Shown here: positions 32,761-41,464 of the stretch, piece after piece
Layout: each line of letters begins with the position of its first letter
Numbering within the stretch: position 1 is the stretch's first letter
Assembly (NCBI GenBank): GCA_035648735.1
Contig: DASRKX010000110.1
Location: 1 to 55,388 of the forward strand
From: REEB95 sp035648735
GTDB taxonomy: Bacteria; Pseudomonadota; Alphaproteobacteria; ATCC43930; CGMCC-115725
Length of the DNA: 55,388 bases
Reading direction: 5' to 3'
Notes under the pieces: generated by a model
What the model saw: the letters and a program-made list of their open reading frames with translations, nothing else
What the model was told of the DNA's origin: nothing
The model's database searches: none
Translations under genes and position numbers: made by a program

Positions 32761-33519
32761 ATGGAAGAGGCAAAGCGCATGCTGCGCTCGGAACGAGTGC
32801 GGCGGCTCCTCTGCTGGCTGGTTTCGCTCTACGTCCGCTTGGTGCACCGGACCGGGCCGTGGAGCGTCGACGGCGGCTCGATCCCGGCCGCCTTCCACGC
32901 CGCCAAGCGCCCTTTCATCCTCGCCTTTTGGCATGGACGCCTCTTGATGATGCCATGCGCCTGGAACCGGCGCGTACCCGTTCACATGCTGATCTCCGGC
33001 CATCGTGACGGCCGCATCATCGCCGACGCCGTCGGATATTTCGGCATTCATTCGGTCGCCGGCTCCTCGACCGAGGGCGGCGGGGCGGCGCTGCGCGCCA
33101 TGGTGCGCCACATCAAGGCGGGCGAATGCGTCGGCATCACGCCGGACGGACCGGACGGGCCGGCGATGCAGGCAACGTCCGGCATCGTCGCTGCGGCACG
33201 GCTGTCCGGCGCGCCTGTCATCCCGCTGACCTACGCCACGCGGCGGCGGCGCATCCTTGATACCTGGGACCGCTTCCATTTGCCCTTCCCGTTCTCGCGC
33301 GGGATCTTCATCTGGGGCGAGCCGATCGCGGTGCCGCCGGAGCTCGACGCGGCCGGCACCGAACGCTATCGCGCGCTGATCGAGGAACGCCTGAACGCCA
33401 TCACCGCCGAGGCGGATCGCCGTGTCGGACATGAGCGCGTCGCGCCCGGCCAGCAATCGCGCCAAACGCTGCGCCAAGCGCGCCGTTCGGCCCAAACCGA
33501 GCCGAGCGACCGCGGATGA
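32761..33519 (+). CDS. LPLAT/DUF374 family acyltransferase-like protein
   Basis: 252 residues, member of the DUF374 branch of lysophospholipid acyltransferase-like proteins. Landmarks: FILAFWHGRLLMMP near residue 55 (FWHGR replaces the HX4D seen in PlsC), SGHRDGRIIADAVGYFGI, SVAGSSTEGGGAALRAM and CVGITPDGPDGPAMQA. The N-terminus has a hydrophobic segment (LLCWLVSLYVRLV). The C-terminal 40 residues are Arg/Gln-rich and probably disordered. It sits three bases after msbA and overlaps waaA by ATGA, so it is likely to act on lipid A or Kdo-lipid; the exact reaction is not established for the family. Confidence 0.88.
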   Translation: MEEAKRMLRSERVRRLLCWLVSLYVRLVHRTGPWSVDGGSIPAAFHAAKRPFILAFWHGRLLMMPCAWNRRVPVHMLISGHRDGRIIADAVGYFGIHSVAGSSTEGGGAALRAMVRHIKAGECVGITPDGPDGPAMQATSGIVAAARLSGAPVIPLTYATRRRRILDTWDRFHLPFPFSRGIFIWGEPIAVPPELDAAGTERYRALIEERLNAITAEADRRVGHERVAPGQQSRQTLRQARRSAQTEPSDRG

Positions 33520-34814
33520 GCCGGTTGCTGTCTATCTATCGCGGCGCCACCACCGCCCTCGGCCCGCTGGTGGCGCTCTACCTCGCGCGGCGCATGGCGC
33601 GCGGCAAGGAAGACCGCGAACGCTTTCCCGAACGGCAGGGGATCGCTTCGCACAAGCGGCCCATCGGTCCGCTGGTCTGGGTGCATGCCGCCAGCATCGG
33701 CGAAGCGATGTCGATGCTGTCGCTGATCGACCGACTGCTGGTCGAGCGGCCGACGCTGTCGGTGCTCGTTACCACCGGCACGGTGACCTCTGCCCGGCTG
33801 CTGGCGACGCGGCTGCCCGCCGCACGCGCCTGGCATCAATACGTTCCGGTTGACCGCACGGCTTATGTCCGCCGCTTTCTCGACCATTGGCGCCCCGATC
33901 TGGCGCTCTGGGTCGAATCCGAGCTCTGGCCGAACCTGATCGCCGAGACCTGCGCCCGCGGCACGCCGCTGCTGCTGTTGAACGGCCGCATGTCGCTGCG
34001 CTCCTTCCGCAGGTGGCAGCGCATGCCCGGGCTCATCGCTCCGCTCCTGGCGAGCTTTGATCTCTGCCTGGCGCAGGATGCGGCGCAGGCCGAGCGCCTG
34101 GCGCGGCTCGGCGCCGCGACCGCAACGAGCGTCGGCGACCTCAAATCGGCGGCTGCGCCGCTGCCGGTGGACGCAGGCGAGCTCGCGCGCACCGCGGCAT
34201 CCTTCGCCAGCCGCGCCATCTGGCTCGCTGCCTCGACGCATGAGGGCGAGGAAGAGGTGGCGGCCGCCGTCCACTGTCAGCTCGCGCCGCTGCATCGCGG
34301 TCTCCTCACCGTGATCGCGCCGCGCCATCCGGCGCGCGGCGACGCAATCGCGGCGCTGCTGCAGCAGAAAGGGCTGAACCTGGCGCGACGCTCGCGCGGC
34401 GAGAAGATCACGCGTCAGACCGACATCTACCTTGCCGACACGCTCGGCGAGCTCGGGCTGTTCTACCGCCTTGCCGGCATCGCCTTCATCGGCGGCTCGC
34501 TGGCGCAGAAGGGCGGCCACAACCCGATGGAGGCCGCGCTCCTCGATTGCGCCATCCTGCACGGCCCGGACATGAGCAATTGCGCCGCAATCGCCGACGC
34601 GCTGACGCGCGCCCAGGCATCGATCGCCGTCGCCGATGCGGGCGAGCTCGCCGGCGCCGTGGCGGGGCTGCTCGACGATCCGGTCGAGCGCGCGGCTCGC
34701 GCCGGCGCCGCCGCCGGCATTGCCGCCGACAATCGCGCCGTGCTGGATGCGGTGATGGCGCGCATCGCGCCCTGGCTCGACCGCTTGTCGCCGCATGCCC
34801 GCGCGCGCGCCTGA
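33516..34814 (+). CDS. waaA: 3-deoxy-D-manno-octulosonic acid transferase
   Basis: Transfers Kdo from CMP-Kdo to lipid IVA at the inner membrane. 432 residues: N-terminal membrane anchor region, then PLVWVHAASIGEAMSML with the catalytic Glu, VTTGTVTSARLL, YVPVDRTAYVRRFLDHWRPDLALWVESELWPNL, and the C-terminal GT-B Rossmann half (VIAPRHPARGD, FIGGSLAQKGGHNPMEAALL). ATGA overlap with the preceding gene and a 20-base overlap with lpxK show one translational unit. Confidence 0.96.
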   Translation: MSRLLSIYRGATTALGPLVALYLARRMARGKEDRERFPERQGIASHKRPIGPLVWVHAASIGEAMSMLSLIDRLLVERPTLSVLVTTGTVTSARLLATRLPAARAWHQYVPVDRTAYVRRFLDHWRPDLALWVESELWPNLIAETCARGTPLLLLNGRMSLRSFRRWQRMPGLIAPLLASFDLCLAQDAAQAERLARLGAATATSVGDLKSAAAPLPVDAGELARTAASFASRAIWLAASTHEGEEEVAAAVHCQLAPLHRGLLTVIAPRHPARGDAIAALLQQKGLNLARRSRGEKITRQTDIYLADTLGELGLFYRLAGIAFIGGSLAQKGGHNPMEAALLDCAILHGPDMSNCAAIADALTRAQASIAVADAGELAGAVAGLLDDPVERAARAGAAAGIAADNRAVLDAVMARIAPWLDRLSPHARARA

Positions 34815-35781
34815 ATACTGGCGACGCGGCGGGGCGCTGGCCGCGCTGCTCGGCCCGCTGAGCGCGCTCTACGGGGCCGGCGGCGCGTTGCGCAGCCGCT
34901 TCGCCAAGCCATTCCGCGCCGCCGTGCCGGTGATCTGCGTCGGCAATGTCGTCGCCGGCGGCGCGGGCAAGACGCCGGTGGTCATCAGCCTCGCCCGCAT
35001 GCTGGCGGCGCGCGGCCTGCGCGCCCAGTGTCTCACGCGCGGCTATGGCGGCAGCCTCAAGGGACCGGTGCGCGTCGATCCGCAGCGGCACGACGCGGCC
35101 GAGGTGGGCGACGAGCCGCTGCTGCTGGCGCGCGTTGCGCCAACCTGGGTGGCGCGCGACCGCCGCGCCGGCGCGCTGGCGGCGCAGACCGCCGGCGCCC
35201 GGGCCATCCTGATGGACGACGGATTGCAGAACCCGGCGCTCGCCAAGGATCTGTCGTTGCTCGCCATCGACGGCGCCTACGGTCTGGGCAACGGCCGCAT
35301 CATGCCGGCCGGACCGTTGCGCGAAAGTCTCAAGCGGAGCCTCGCGCGCGCCGACGCCGTGGTGCTGGTCGGCGCCGACGAGACCGGGCTCCTGCCGCGG
35401 CTCCTGAACAAGCCGGTCGTGCAGGCCGAGCTGCGCCCCACCGCGCCCGAACAGGTGCGGGGCCGCCGATTCTTCGCCTTTGCCGGCATCGGCCGGCCGG
35501 AAAAATTCCTGCGTAGCCTGGTCGAAGCCGGTGCCGCCATCGCCGGCTCCCGCGCCTTCGCCGACCATCATCGCTATCGCGAGAGCGAGCTTGCCGCCCT
35601 CGCCGACGCGGCCGAGCGCACCGGCGCGACACTCATCACCACCGAGAAGGATTGGCTGCGGCTGCCGCCGCCCTGGCGTGGCCGGGTCGAGACCCTGCCG
35701 GTCGAGATCGTCTGGCGCGACGACCGGGCGCTGGGTGCGCTGCTGGAGCGCGTCTTCGCCGCGAAACCCGCCCATGGCTGA
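34795..35781 (+). CDS. lpxK: Tetraacyldisaccharide 4'-kinase
   Basis: Phosphorylates the 4' position of the lipid A disaccharide. 328 residues: N-terminal amphipathic/hydrophobic part, Walker A in VGNVVAGGAGKTPVV (P-loop at 55-60), then LTRGYGG, VGDEPLLLA, DDGLQNPAL and a C-terminal FFAFAGIGRPEKFL block. Starts 20 bases inside waaA and ends eight bases inside lpxL. Confidence 0.96.
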   Translation: MPARAPEYWRRGGALAALLGPLSALYGAGGALRSRFAKPFRAAVPVICVGNVVAGGAGKTPVVISLARMLAARGLRAQCLTRGYGGSLKGPVRVDPQRHDAAEVGDEPLLLARVAPTWVARDRRAGALAAQTAGARAILMDDGLQNPALAKDLSLLAIDGAYGLGNGRIMPAGPLRESLKRSLARADAVVLVGADETGLLPRLLNKPVVQAELRPTAPEQVRGRRFFAFAGIGRPEKFLRSLVEAGAAIAGSRAFADHHRYRESELAALADAAERTGATLITTEKDWLRLPPPWRGRVETLPVEIVWRDDRALGALLERVFAAKPAHG

Positions 35782-36664
35782 GCGCGGCATCGGGCGAAGA
35801 ATTGTCGAACGCGTCGAGGGCGGCGCCGCGCGGCTGGCCTTTGCCTTCTTCAAGCTGCTGCCGATCGATGCGGCCTCGGCGGTCGGCGGCTGGCTCGCCC
35901 GCGCCATCGGCCCGCATCTCGGCATCAGCAAGCGCGCGCGGGACAATCTGCGCCGCGCCCTGCCCGGCATCGCCGAGACCGAGATCGCGCGCATCGTGCG
36001 CGGCATGTGGGACAATCTCGGCCGCGTCGTCGCCGAGTACCCGCATCTCGACGAATTGGAAATCGGTGCGCCGGGCCGCCGCGTCGAATCGCGCGGGGTC
36101 GATGAAATTCTGGCCGGCGGCGCGCCCAAGACGCGCTACATCTTCTTCTCGGCACATTGCGGGAATTGGGAAATTGCGCTTCTGGCGACCAAGCAATATG
36201 GCCTCGATGTGGTCGGGATCTACCGCGCCGCCAACAATCCCTTCGTCGACCGCCTCATGGCCGAGGCGCGCAGCGTCATCGGCATCGAGTTGGTGCCCAA
36301 GGGCGCGACCGCGGCAAAGCGCGCGCTCGGCGCGCTTAACGAGGGCAAGCATCTCTGCATGCTGGTCGATCAAAAGATGAACGACGGCATCGCCGTGCCA
36401 TTCTTCGGCCGTGACGCCATGACGGCGCCAGCGCTGGCGCGGCTCGCGCTGCGGCATGATTGCGTCGTGGTGCCGGTGCGCGTCGAGCGCCTGACGGGCG
36501 CCCGCTTCCGCCTGACCGCCGAGGCGCCGCTGCCCCTGCCGCGCTCCGGCGACCTTCAGACCGATACGCTGGCGCTGATGAGTGCGGTCAATGCGACGGT
36601 GGAGCGCTGGGTGCGGGCGCGCCCGGAGCACTGGCTCTGGCTGCATCGCCGCTGGCCGGATTGA
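35774..36664 (+). CDS. lpxL: Lipid A lauroyl/myristoyl acyltransferase (LpxL family)
   Basis: Adds a secondary acyl chain to Kdo2-lipid IVA. From ATG 35774 it has 296 residues; the frame is open upstream but only inside lpxK. The acyltransferase motif HX4E is HCGNWE (His128, Glu133), and MLVDQKMNDGIAVPFFGR and ALMSAVNATVERWVRARPEHWLWLHRRW are conserved family segments. An N-terminal hydrophobic region would tie it to the inner membrane. Last gene of the lipid A operon; its 3' end overlaps the convergent M23 gene by 77 bases. Confidence 0.94.
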   Translation: MAERGIGRRIVERVEGGAARLAFAFFKLLPIDAASAVGGWLARAIGPHLGISKRARDNLRRALPGIAETEIARIVRGMWDNLGRVVAEYPHLDELEIGAPGRRVESRGVDEILAGGAPKTRYIFFSAHCGNWEIALLATKQYGLDVVGIYRAANNPFVDRLMAEARSVIGIELVPKGATAAKRALGALNEGKHLCMLVDQKMNDGIAVPFFGRDAMTAPALARLALRHDCVVVPVRVERLTGARFRLTAEAPLPLPRSGDLQTDTLALMSAVNATVERWVRARPEHWLWLHRRWPD

Positions 36665-37481
36665 GCGCGGGCATCGGCCCGGCAACCAGCGCCGGATCGA
36701 GCCGCACGCCGCCCCAATTCACGCCCCAATGAAGATTCGGGCCCGTCGCGCGGCCGGTCGAGCCAACCTCGCCGATCGGCTGGCCTTGCCGCACGCGGTC
36801 GCCGCGCTTCACCACCATGTGCTGGAGATGGACGTAGGTCGTGGAAAGCCCGTAGCCGTGATCGATGATGATCGTGCCGCCGGTGAAATAGAGATCGGGC
36901 GCGGCGAGGACGATTCGGCCGGCATTGGACGCCCGCACCGGCGAGCCGGCGGGTGCTGCTACATCGACGCCGTAATGCGGCGAGCGCGACTCGCCGTTCA
37001 TGATGGTCTGGCTGCCGAAGATGCCGCTGATCGGCCCCAGCACCGGCCAGATGAGCGGCGCCTCGAACGCCAGATTGTCGCTCTCGACCGCCAGCGCCCG
37101 GTCGATCTCCACCTGCTCGCGCTTGATGCGGATCATGGCTTCCGGGCTCGGCGAGACCTGGGCCGGCGGCAGGCCGTCGATGCGGCGGATGTCGTATTGG
37201 CGGATGGCGACGACGAGATCGCGATGGAGGCGCGTGCCGTCGGCAAAGACGATATCGAGGGTCGCATGCTCGGGTGCGTCGCGGCCGAAGCCGAAGATGA
37301 AGCGGCCGTCGGGTGCCACGCGCAGCTTCTTGCCGTCGAGCGCCACGCGCGCTCCCGGTGCCGCCATGCCGCGGATGAGCGCACCTTGCTCCGGCGTCCC
37401 CTCCAACGTGATCTCGGCCGCCAGAGCGGGCGCGGCGAACAGCAGGCAACCGATAATCAGCGCGGCGTGGTACGGCCTCAT
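36588..37481 (-). CDS. Secreted M23-family metallopeptidase (LytM domain)
   Basis: 297 residues with a signal peptide (cleaved near ALAAE, about residue 22). Residues 60-100 are a small beta domain, and about 140-260 is the M23 domain with zinc ligands His169 and Asp173 (SPHYGVDVAAP) and His251 (NLHWGV), plus VHLQHMVVKRGDRV. These residues are intact, so an active peptidoglycan endopeptidase is likely. The C-terminal 25 residues are Ala/Pro-rich and encoded antisense to the end of lpxL. ATG 37481 overlaps the xseA stop (ATGA). Confidence 0.92.
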   Translation of the reverse strand: MRPYHAALIIGCLLFAAPALAAEITLEGTPEQGALIRGMAAPGARVALDGKKLRVAPDGRFIFGFGRDAPEHATLDIVFADGTRLHRDLVVAIRQYDIRRIDGLPPAQVSPSPEAMIRIKREQVEIDRALAVESDNLAFEAPLIWPVLGPISGIFGSQTIMNGESRSPHYGVDVAAPAGSPVRASNAGRIVLAAPDLYFTGGTIIIDHGYGLSTTYVHLQHMVVKRGDRVRQGQPIGEVGSTGRATGPNLHWGVNWGGVRLDPALVAGPMPALNPASGDAARASAPGAPAPSAPPSH

Positions 37482-38923
37482 AGCAGCTTCCCTTGATTGC
37501 CCGGCGCGGGTTCCCTTGGCTTGCCCAGCGGCGGCGGCGGCGGCTTGCCGCCGGTGGCGCGCGCGCCGATTGCGGCATCGTGGAATTCGAGTGTCAGATC
37601 GGCGCCGGGCGCCACCTGGGCAGCTGCAATCAGCACCGCGCCCTGTGCATCGCGCACCCGCACGTAGCCGCGCTCCAGCACCTTCTGCTGCGCCTGCTGC
37701 CAATTGACCAGCCGGCCGCCCGTGCCGGCGAGCGCGACCTCCTGCTGATGCAGCAGGCGCGCGAGCGCAGGTTTGAGCCGCGCCGCCAGCTCGGCCGCGC
37801 GCGCACGCAGCCGGCCGAGCTCGCTATCGAGGATATCGCGGCGTAGGCGTTCGCCCAGCGCCTGCAAGCGCTGGCCGTGCAGACGCAAAAATTGATCGAA
37901 GCCGTTCTTGAGCCGCTCGGCCCGGTCGTCGAGCCGCTGCTGCGCGCCTTCGAGCAGCGTACGCGGATCGGGCAGGCCGCGCGCCAAATCGCGCGCCCGC
38001 GTGCGCCGCTCGTCGAGAAAGCGGACCAGGCAGTTGGCGAGCCGCGTCTCGAAGCCGCCGACATTGGCGAGCAATTCGAGCCGTACCGGCACCGCCATCT
38101 CGGCCGCGGCGCTCGGCGTCGGCGCGCGCCGGTCGGAGGCGAAATCGATCAGCGTCGTATCGGTCTCGTGGCCAATTGCGGAGATCAGCGGAATGGCCGA
38201 GGCCGCGGCGGCGCGCACCACGATCTCCTCGTTGAACGCCATCAGATCCTCGAGGCTGCCGCCGCCGCGCGCGACGATCAGCAGATCGGGCCGCGGCAAT
38301 GCTCCGCCCGGCGTCAGCCGGTTGAACCCGTCGATCGCGGCTGCGACTTCGCGCGCCGCGCTCTCTCCCTGCACGGCAACGGGCCAAACCAGAACGCGGC
38401 GCGGGAAGCGGTCGGCCAGCCGATGCAGGATATCGCGGATGACGGCGCCGGTCGGCGAGGTCACGACGCCGATGATCTCGGGGAGATAGGGCAATGGACG
38501 TTTTTTCGCCGGGTCGAAGAGTCCTTCGGCGGCGAGTTTCTTCTTGCGCTCCTCGAGCAGCTTGAGGAGCGCGCCCACGCCGGCGAGCTCCACCGATTCG
38601 ATGACGAGCTGATATTTCGACCGCCCGGGATAGGTCGTGATCCGGCCGGTGCAGATGACCTCCATGCCGTCCTCGGGCTGCACCGCGACGCGCTGGAAGG
38701 TGCCGCGCCAGATCACGCCGTCGAGTGCCGCATCCGCGTCCTTGAGCGTTAGGTAGCAATGCCCGGAGGTATGGCGCTTGCAGCCTGAGATCTCGCCGCG
38801 CACCCGCACATGGCCGAAATCCTGCTCAAGCGATCGCTTAACCGCTTGGGATATCTCGGAAACCGTGTATTCCGGCAAATTCGAGCCGGCCGACTCGGCA
38901 GGCGGCAGGTGGCTGTCCGTCAT
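37478..38923 (-). CDS. xseA: Exodeoxyribonuclease VII large subunit
   Basis: Large subunit of ExoVII, which degrades single-stranded DNA from both ends. 481 residues: N-terminal OB domain (VRGEISGCKRHTSGHCYLTLKD), catalytic core with GVVTSPTGAVIRDILHR, LIVARGGGSLEDLMAFNEE and SAIGHETDTTLIDFASDRRAPTPSAAAE, then a long coiled C-terminal region (about 280-420). No xseB is in the window. Divergent from purD and coupled to the following M23 gene. Confidence 0.96.
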   Translation of the reverse strand: MTDSHLPPAESAGSNLPEYTVSEISQAVKRSLEQDFGHVRVRGEISGCKRHTSGHCYLTLKDADAALDGVIWRGTFQRVAVQPEDGMEVICTGRITTYPGRSKYQLVIESVELAGVGALLKLLEERKKKLAAEGLFDPAKKRPLPYLPEIIGVVTSPTGAVIRDILHRLADRFPRRVLVWPVAVQGESAAREVAAAIDGFNRLTPGGALPRPDLLIVARGGGSLEDLMAFNEEIVVRAAAASAIPLISAIGHETDTTLIDFASDRRAPTPSAAAEMAVPVRLELLANVGGFETRLANCLVRFLDERRTRARDLARGLPDPRTLLEGAQQRLDDRAERLKNGFDQFLRLHGQRLQALGERLRRDILDSELGRLRARAAELAARLKPALARLLHQQEVALAGTGGRLVNWQQAQQKVLERGYVRVRDAQGAVLIAAAQVAPGADLTLEFHDAAIGARATGGKPPPPPLGKPREPAPGNQGKLL

Positions 38924-38978
38924 GGCGGGCTATGATACAAGAGCGCGCCAATACGGGGAAATCATCGGGGAGCGGCTT

Positions 38979-40289
38979 TTGCGGGTACTGGTCGTTGGTT
39001 CGGGCGGTCGGGAGCATGCGCTGTGCTGGGCGCTTTCGTCCTCGCCGCTGTGCGACGCCCTATTCTGCGCCCCCGGCAATCCCGGCATCGAGGACGAGGC
39101 CGCCTGCGTCAACGTCGCATCGGACGACATCGACGGCATCCTCAAGCTTTGCAAGAAGGAGCGCATCGATTTCGTCATTGTCGGACCGGAGACGCCGCTG
39201 GTTGCGGGATTGGTCGACAAGCTCGAAGCCCAAGGCATCGCCGCCTTCGGCCCGACCGCGGCGGCGGCGGCGCTCGAAGGCTCCAAGGCCTTCACCAAGG
39301 ATCTCTGCGCCAAGTACAACATCCCGACGGCGAAATATCAGCGCTTCACCGACGCCGCGGCGGCGAAGGACTACATCCGCAAGCACAAGGCGCCCATTGT
39401 CGTAAAAGCAGATGGTCTCGCCGCCGGCAAGGGCGTCACCGTGGCCAAGACCACCAAGCAGGCCCTCGCCGCCGTCGATGCGGCGATGGTGGCGAAGAAA
39501 TTCGGCGCCGCCGGCGGCGAAATCGTGGTCGAGGATTGCCTGGAAGGCGAGGAAGTCAGCTTCTTCGCGCTGGTCGACGGAACGCGCGCGCTGGCCTTCG
39601 GCTCGGCGCAGGACCACAAGCGCGTCGGCGACGGCGACACCGGCCCCAATACCGGCGGCATGGGCGCCTATTCGCCGGCGCCGGTGCTGACCGCCGAGCT
39701 CGAGACGGCGGTGATGGAGAAGATCATCCTGCCGACCGTCCACGCCATGCGCGACGAGGGCCGGCCGTTCAAGGGCGTGCTTTACGCCGGGCTGATGCTG
39801 ACCCGGGACGGGCCGCAGCTCATCGAATACAACGTCCGCTTCGGCGACCCGGAATGCCAGGTGCTGATCCCGCGCCTCAAAAGCGATCTGTTGCCGGCCT
39901 TGATGGCGGCGCGCGACGGCGAGCTGCTCGATCTGGAACTGCAATGGCGAAACGAAGTGGCGCTCTGCGTCGTCATGGCGGCCAAGGGCTATCCGGGCGC
40001 AACCACCAAGGGCTCGGAGATTCGCGGCATCGATGCGGCGGCGGCGGCGGATTCGACCATCAAGATCTTCCACGCCAATACCAAGCGCGTCGGCGACAAG
40101 CTCATCGCCGCAGGCGGTCGCGTTCTCAACATCGTCGCGCGGGGCCGCAGCGTGCGCGAGGCGCAGAAGCGCGCTTATGCCGCAATCGACAAGATCGATT
40201 GGCCGCAGGGCTTCTGCCGGCGCGACATCGGTTGGCGCGCCATTGGCCGGCGCCGCGCGTCAGCGCCGCTGCCCGAAAAAACCCCGTAG
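38979..40289 (+). CDS. purD: Phosphoribosylamine-glycine ligase
   Basis: Second step of purine synthesis, ATP-grasp enzyme of 436 residues. The start is TTG 38979 (reading MRVLVVGSGGREHAL), chosen because GGGGAG lies at 38967-38972 and the family N-terminus begins here; the frame upstream runs into the xseA region. ATP-grasp residues: VVKADGLAAGKGV, GDGDTGPNTGGMGAYSP and VLYAGLMLTRDGPQLIEYNVRFGDPE. The last 20 or so residues after GWRAI are basic and not family-like; that tail overlaps the convergent tadA by 30 bases. Confidence 0.96.
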   Translation: MRVLVVGSGGREHALCWALSSSPLCDALFCAPGNPGIEDEAACVNVASDDIDGILKLCKKERIDFVIVGPETPLVAGLVDKLEAQGIAAFGPTAAAAALEGSKAFTKDLCAKYNIPTAKYQRFTDAAAAKDYIRKHKAPIVVKADGLAAGKGVTVAKTTKQALAAVDAAMVAKKFGAAGGEIVVEDCLEGEEVSFFALVDGTRALAFGSAQDHKRVGDGDTGPNTGGMGAYSPAPVLTAELETAVMEKIILPTVHAMRDEGRPFKGVLYAGLMLTRDGPQLIEYNVRFGDPECQVLIPRLKSDLLPALMAARDGELLDLELQWRNEVALCVVMAAKGYPGATTKGSEIRGIDAAAAADSTIKIFHANTKRVGDKLIAAGGRVLNIVARGRSVREAQKRAYAAIDKIDWPQGFCRRDIGWRAIGRRRASAPLPEKTP

Positions 40290-40715
40290 CAATTCGCCAG
40301 CGCGCGCCGCGTCGAGCCCGCCGTAGATTTCGGGCCGGTGATGACAGGTCGGCAGCTGGAAAAAGCGCGGACCGTGCTCGACGCCGCCGCCCTTGGGGTC
40401 GTAGGCGCCGAAATAGAGCCGCCGGATGCGCGCGAAGGAGATGGCCGCCGCGCACATGGCGCAGGGCTCGAGCGAGACGTAGAGATCGCAGCTGTCCAGC
40501 CGGGGGGTGCCGAGCGCCTTGGCGCCCGCGCGCAGCACGATGAGTTCGGCATGGGCGGTCGGGTCCGTCCATTCCTCGACCCGGTTATGGGCCCGCGCCA
40601 CCACGGCGCCGTCGGCGCTGTCGACCAGCACGGCGCCGACCGGCACCTCGCCGGCGCGCGAAGCGGCTTCGGCCTCGGCGAGGGCCAGCGCCATGGATGA
40701 GGGCTGTTCGGGCAT
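40260..40715 (-). CDS. tadA: tRNA-specific adenosine deaminase
   Basis: Converts A34 to inosine in tRNA-Arg(ACG). From ATG 40715 it has 151 residues. The zinc deaminase motif HAE (His55, Glu57) and PCAMC (Cys85, Cys88) are exact. VGAVLVDSADG and ISFARIRRLYFGAYDPKGG are family segments. ATG 40715 has AGGA upstream at good spacing; two other ATGs are in frame (40751, 40694). Convergent and overlapping with purD; divergent from the C26 amidase gene. Confidence 0.95.
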   Translation of the reverse strand: MPEQPSSMALALAEAEAASRAGEVPVGAVLVDSADGAVVARAHNRVEEWTDPTAHAELIVLRAGAKALGTPRLDSCDLYVSLEPCAMCAAAISFARIRRLYFGAYDPKGGGVEHGPRFFQLPTCHHRPEIYGGLDAARAGELLRGFFGQRR

Positions 40716-40744
40716 CGGGAATCCTGGTGTAGATTGGCGCCAGC

Positions 40745-41461
40745 ATGGCACAACCGGTCATCGGCCTCACCCTCGATCACGAGCCGCCCGGCGGCTATTC
40801 CAAGACCCATCCCTGGTACGCGCTGCGCGAGAATTATTGCGAGGCGGTGGCCGAGGCGGGCGGGCTGTCGGTGCTGCTGCCGCACGAGCCGGAGCGCGCA
40901 CGGGACTATCTCGGCCTGCTCGACGGGCTGATCGTCACCGGCGGCGCCTTCGACGTCGATCCGGCGCTCTTCGGCGCGAAAACGAAGCATCAGACGGTCG
41001 CGACCAAGGACCGCCGCACCTCCTTCGAGCTCGCCATCTGCAAGGCCGCGCTGGCGCAGGACATGCCGGTGCTCGGCATTTGCGGCGGCGAACAGCTCTT
41101 GAACGTGGCGCTCGGCGGCTCGCTCATCCAGCACATCCCCGACGAGGTGGCGAACGCGCTGGCGCATGAGCAACCCAATCCGCGGACCGAGCCCGGCCAC
41201 AAGGTCACGATCGCACCGGGGACCCTCCTCCACCGCATCACCGGAATCGGCGAGATGGCGGTCAACAGCGCGCATCACCAGGCGGTGAAGGACGCGGCGC
41301 CGGGCCTGGTGGTCGACGCCGTGGCGCCCGACGGCGTGATCGAGGGCATCGAGGATCCGAAACGGCGCTTCGTCCTCGGCGTGCAATGGCACCCGGAATA
41401 CCGCCTGAGCGACGGCGACCGGCGCATCTTCGCCGCCTTCATCCAAGCGGCGCGCGGCTGA
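40745..41461 (+). CDS. C26-family glutamine amidotransferase-like hydrolase (PuuD-like)
   Basis: 238 residues of the peptidase C26 group, which includes gamma-glutamyl-GABA hydrolase PuuD. Start PVIGLTLDHEPP, then GLIVTGGAFDVDPALFG, nucleophile Cys113 in VLGICGGEQLLNVALGG, and the catalytic His-Glu in GVQWHPEY. The residue after Cys is Gly-Gly rather than the commoner Arg-Gly. No putrescine pathway gene is nearby, so the substrate is uncertain. Begins 29 bases upstream-divergent from tadA and is followed after three bases by rsmD. Confidence 0.88.
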   Translation: MAQPVIGLTLDHEPPGGYSKTHPWYALRENYCEAVAEAGGLSVLLPHEPERARDYLGLLDGLIVTGGAFDVDPALFGAKTKHQTVATKDRRTSFELAICKAALAQDMPVLGICGGEQLLNVALGGSLIQHIPDEVANALAHEQPNPRTEPGHKVTIAPGTLLHRITGIGEMAVNSAHHQAVKDAAPGLVVDAVAPDGVIEGIEDPKRRFVLGVQWHPEYRLSDGDRRIFAAFIQAARG

Positions 41462-41464
41462 GCC

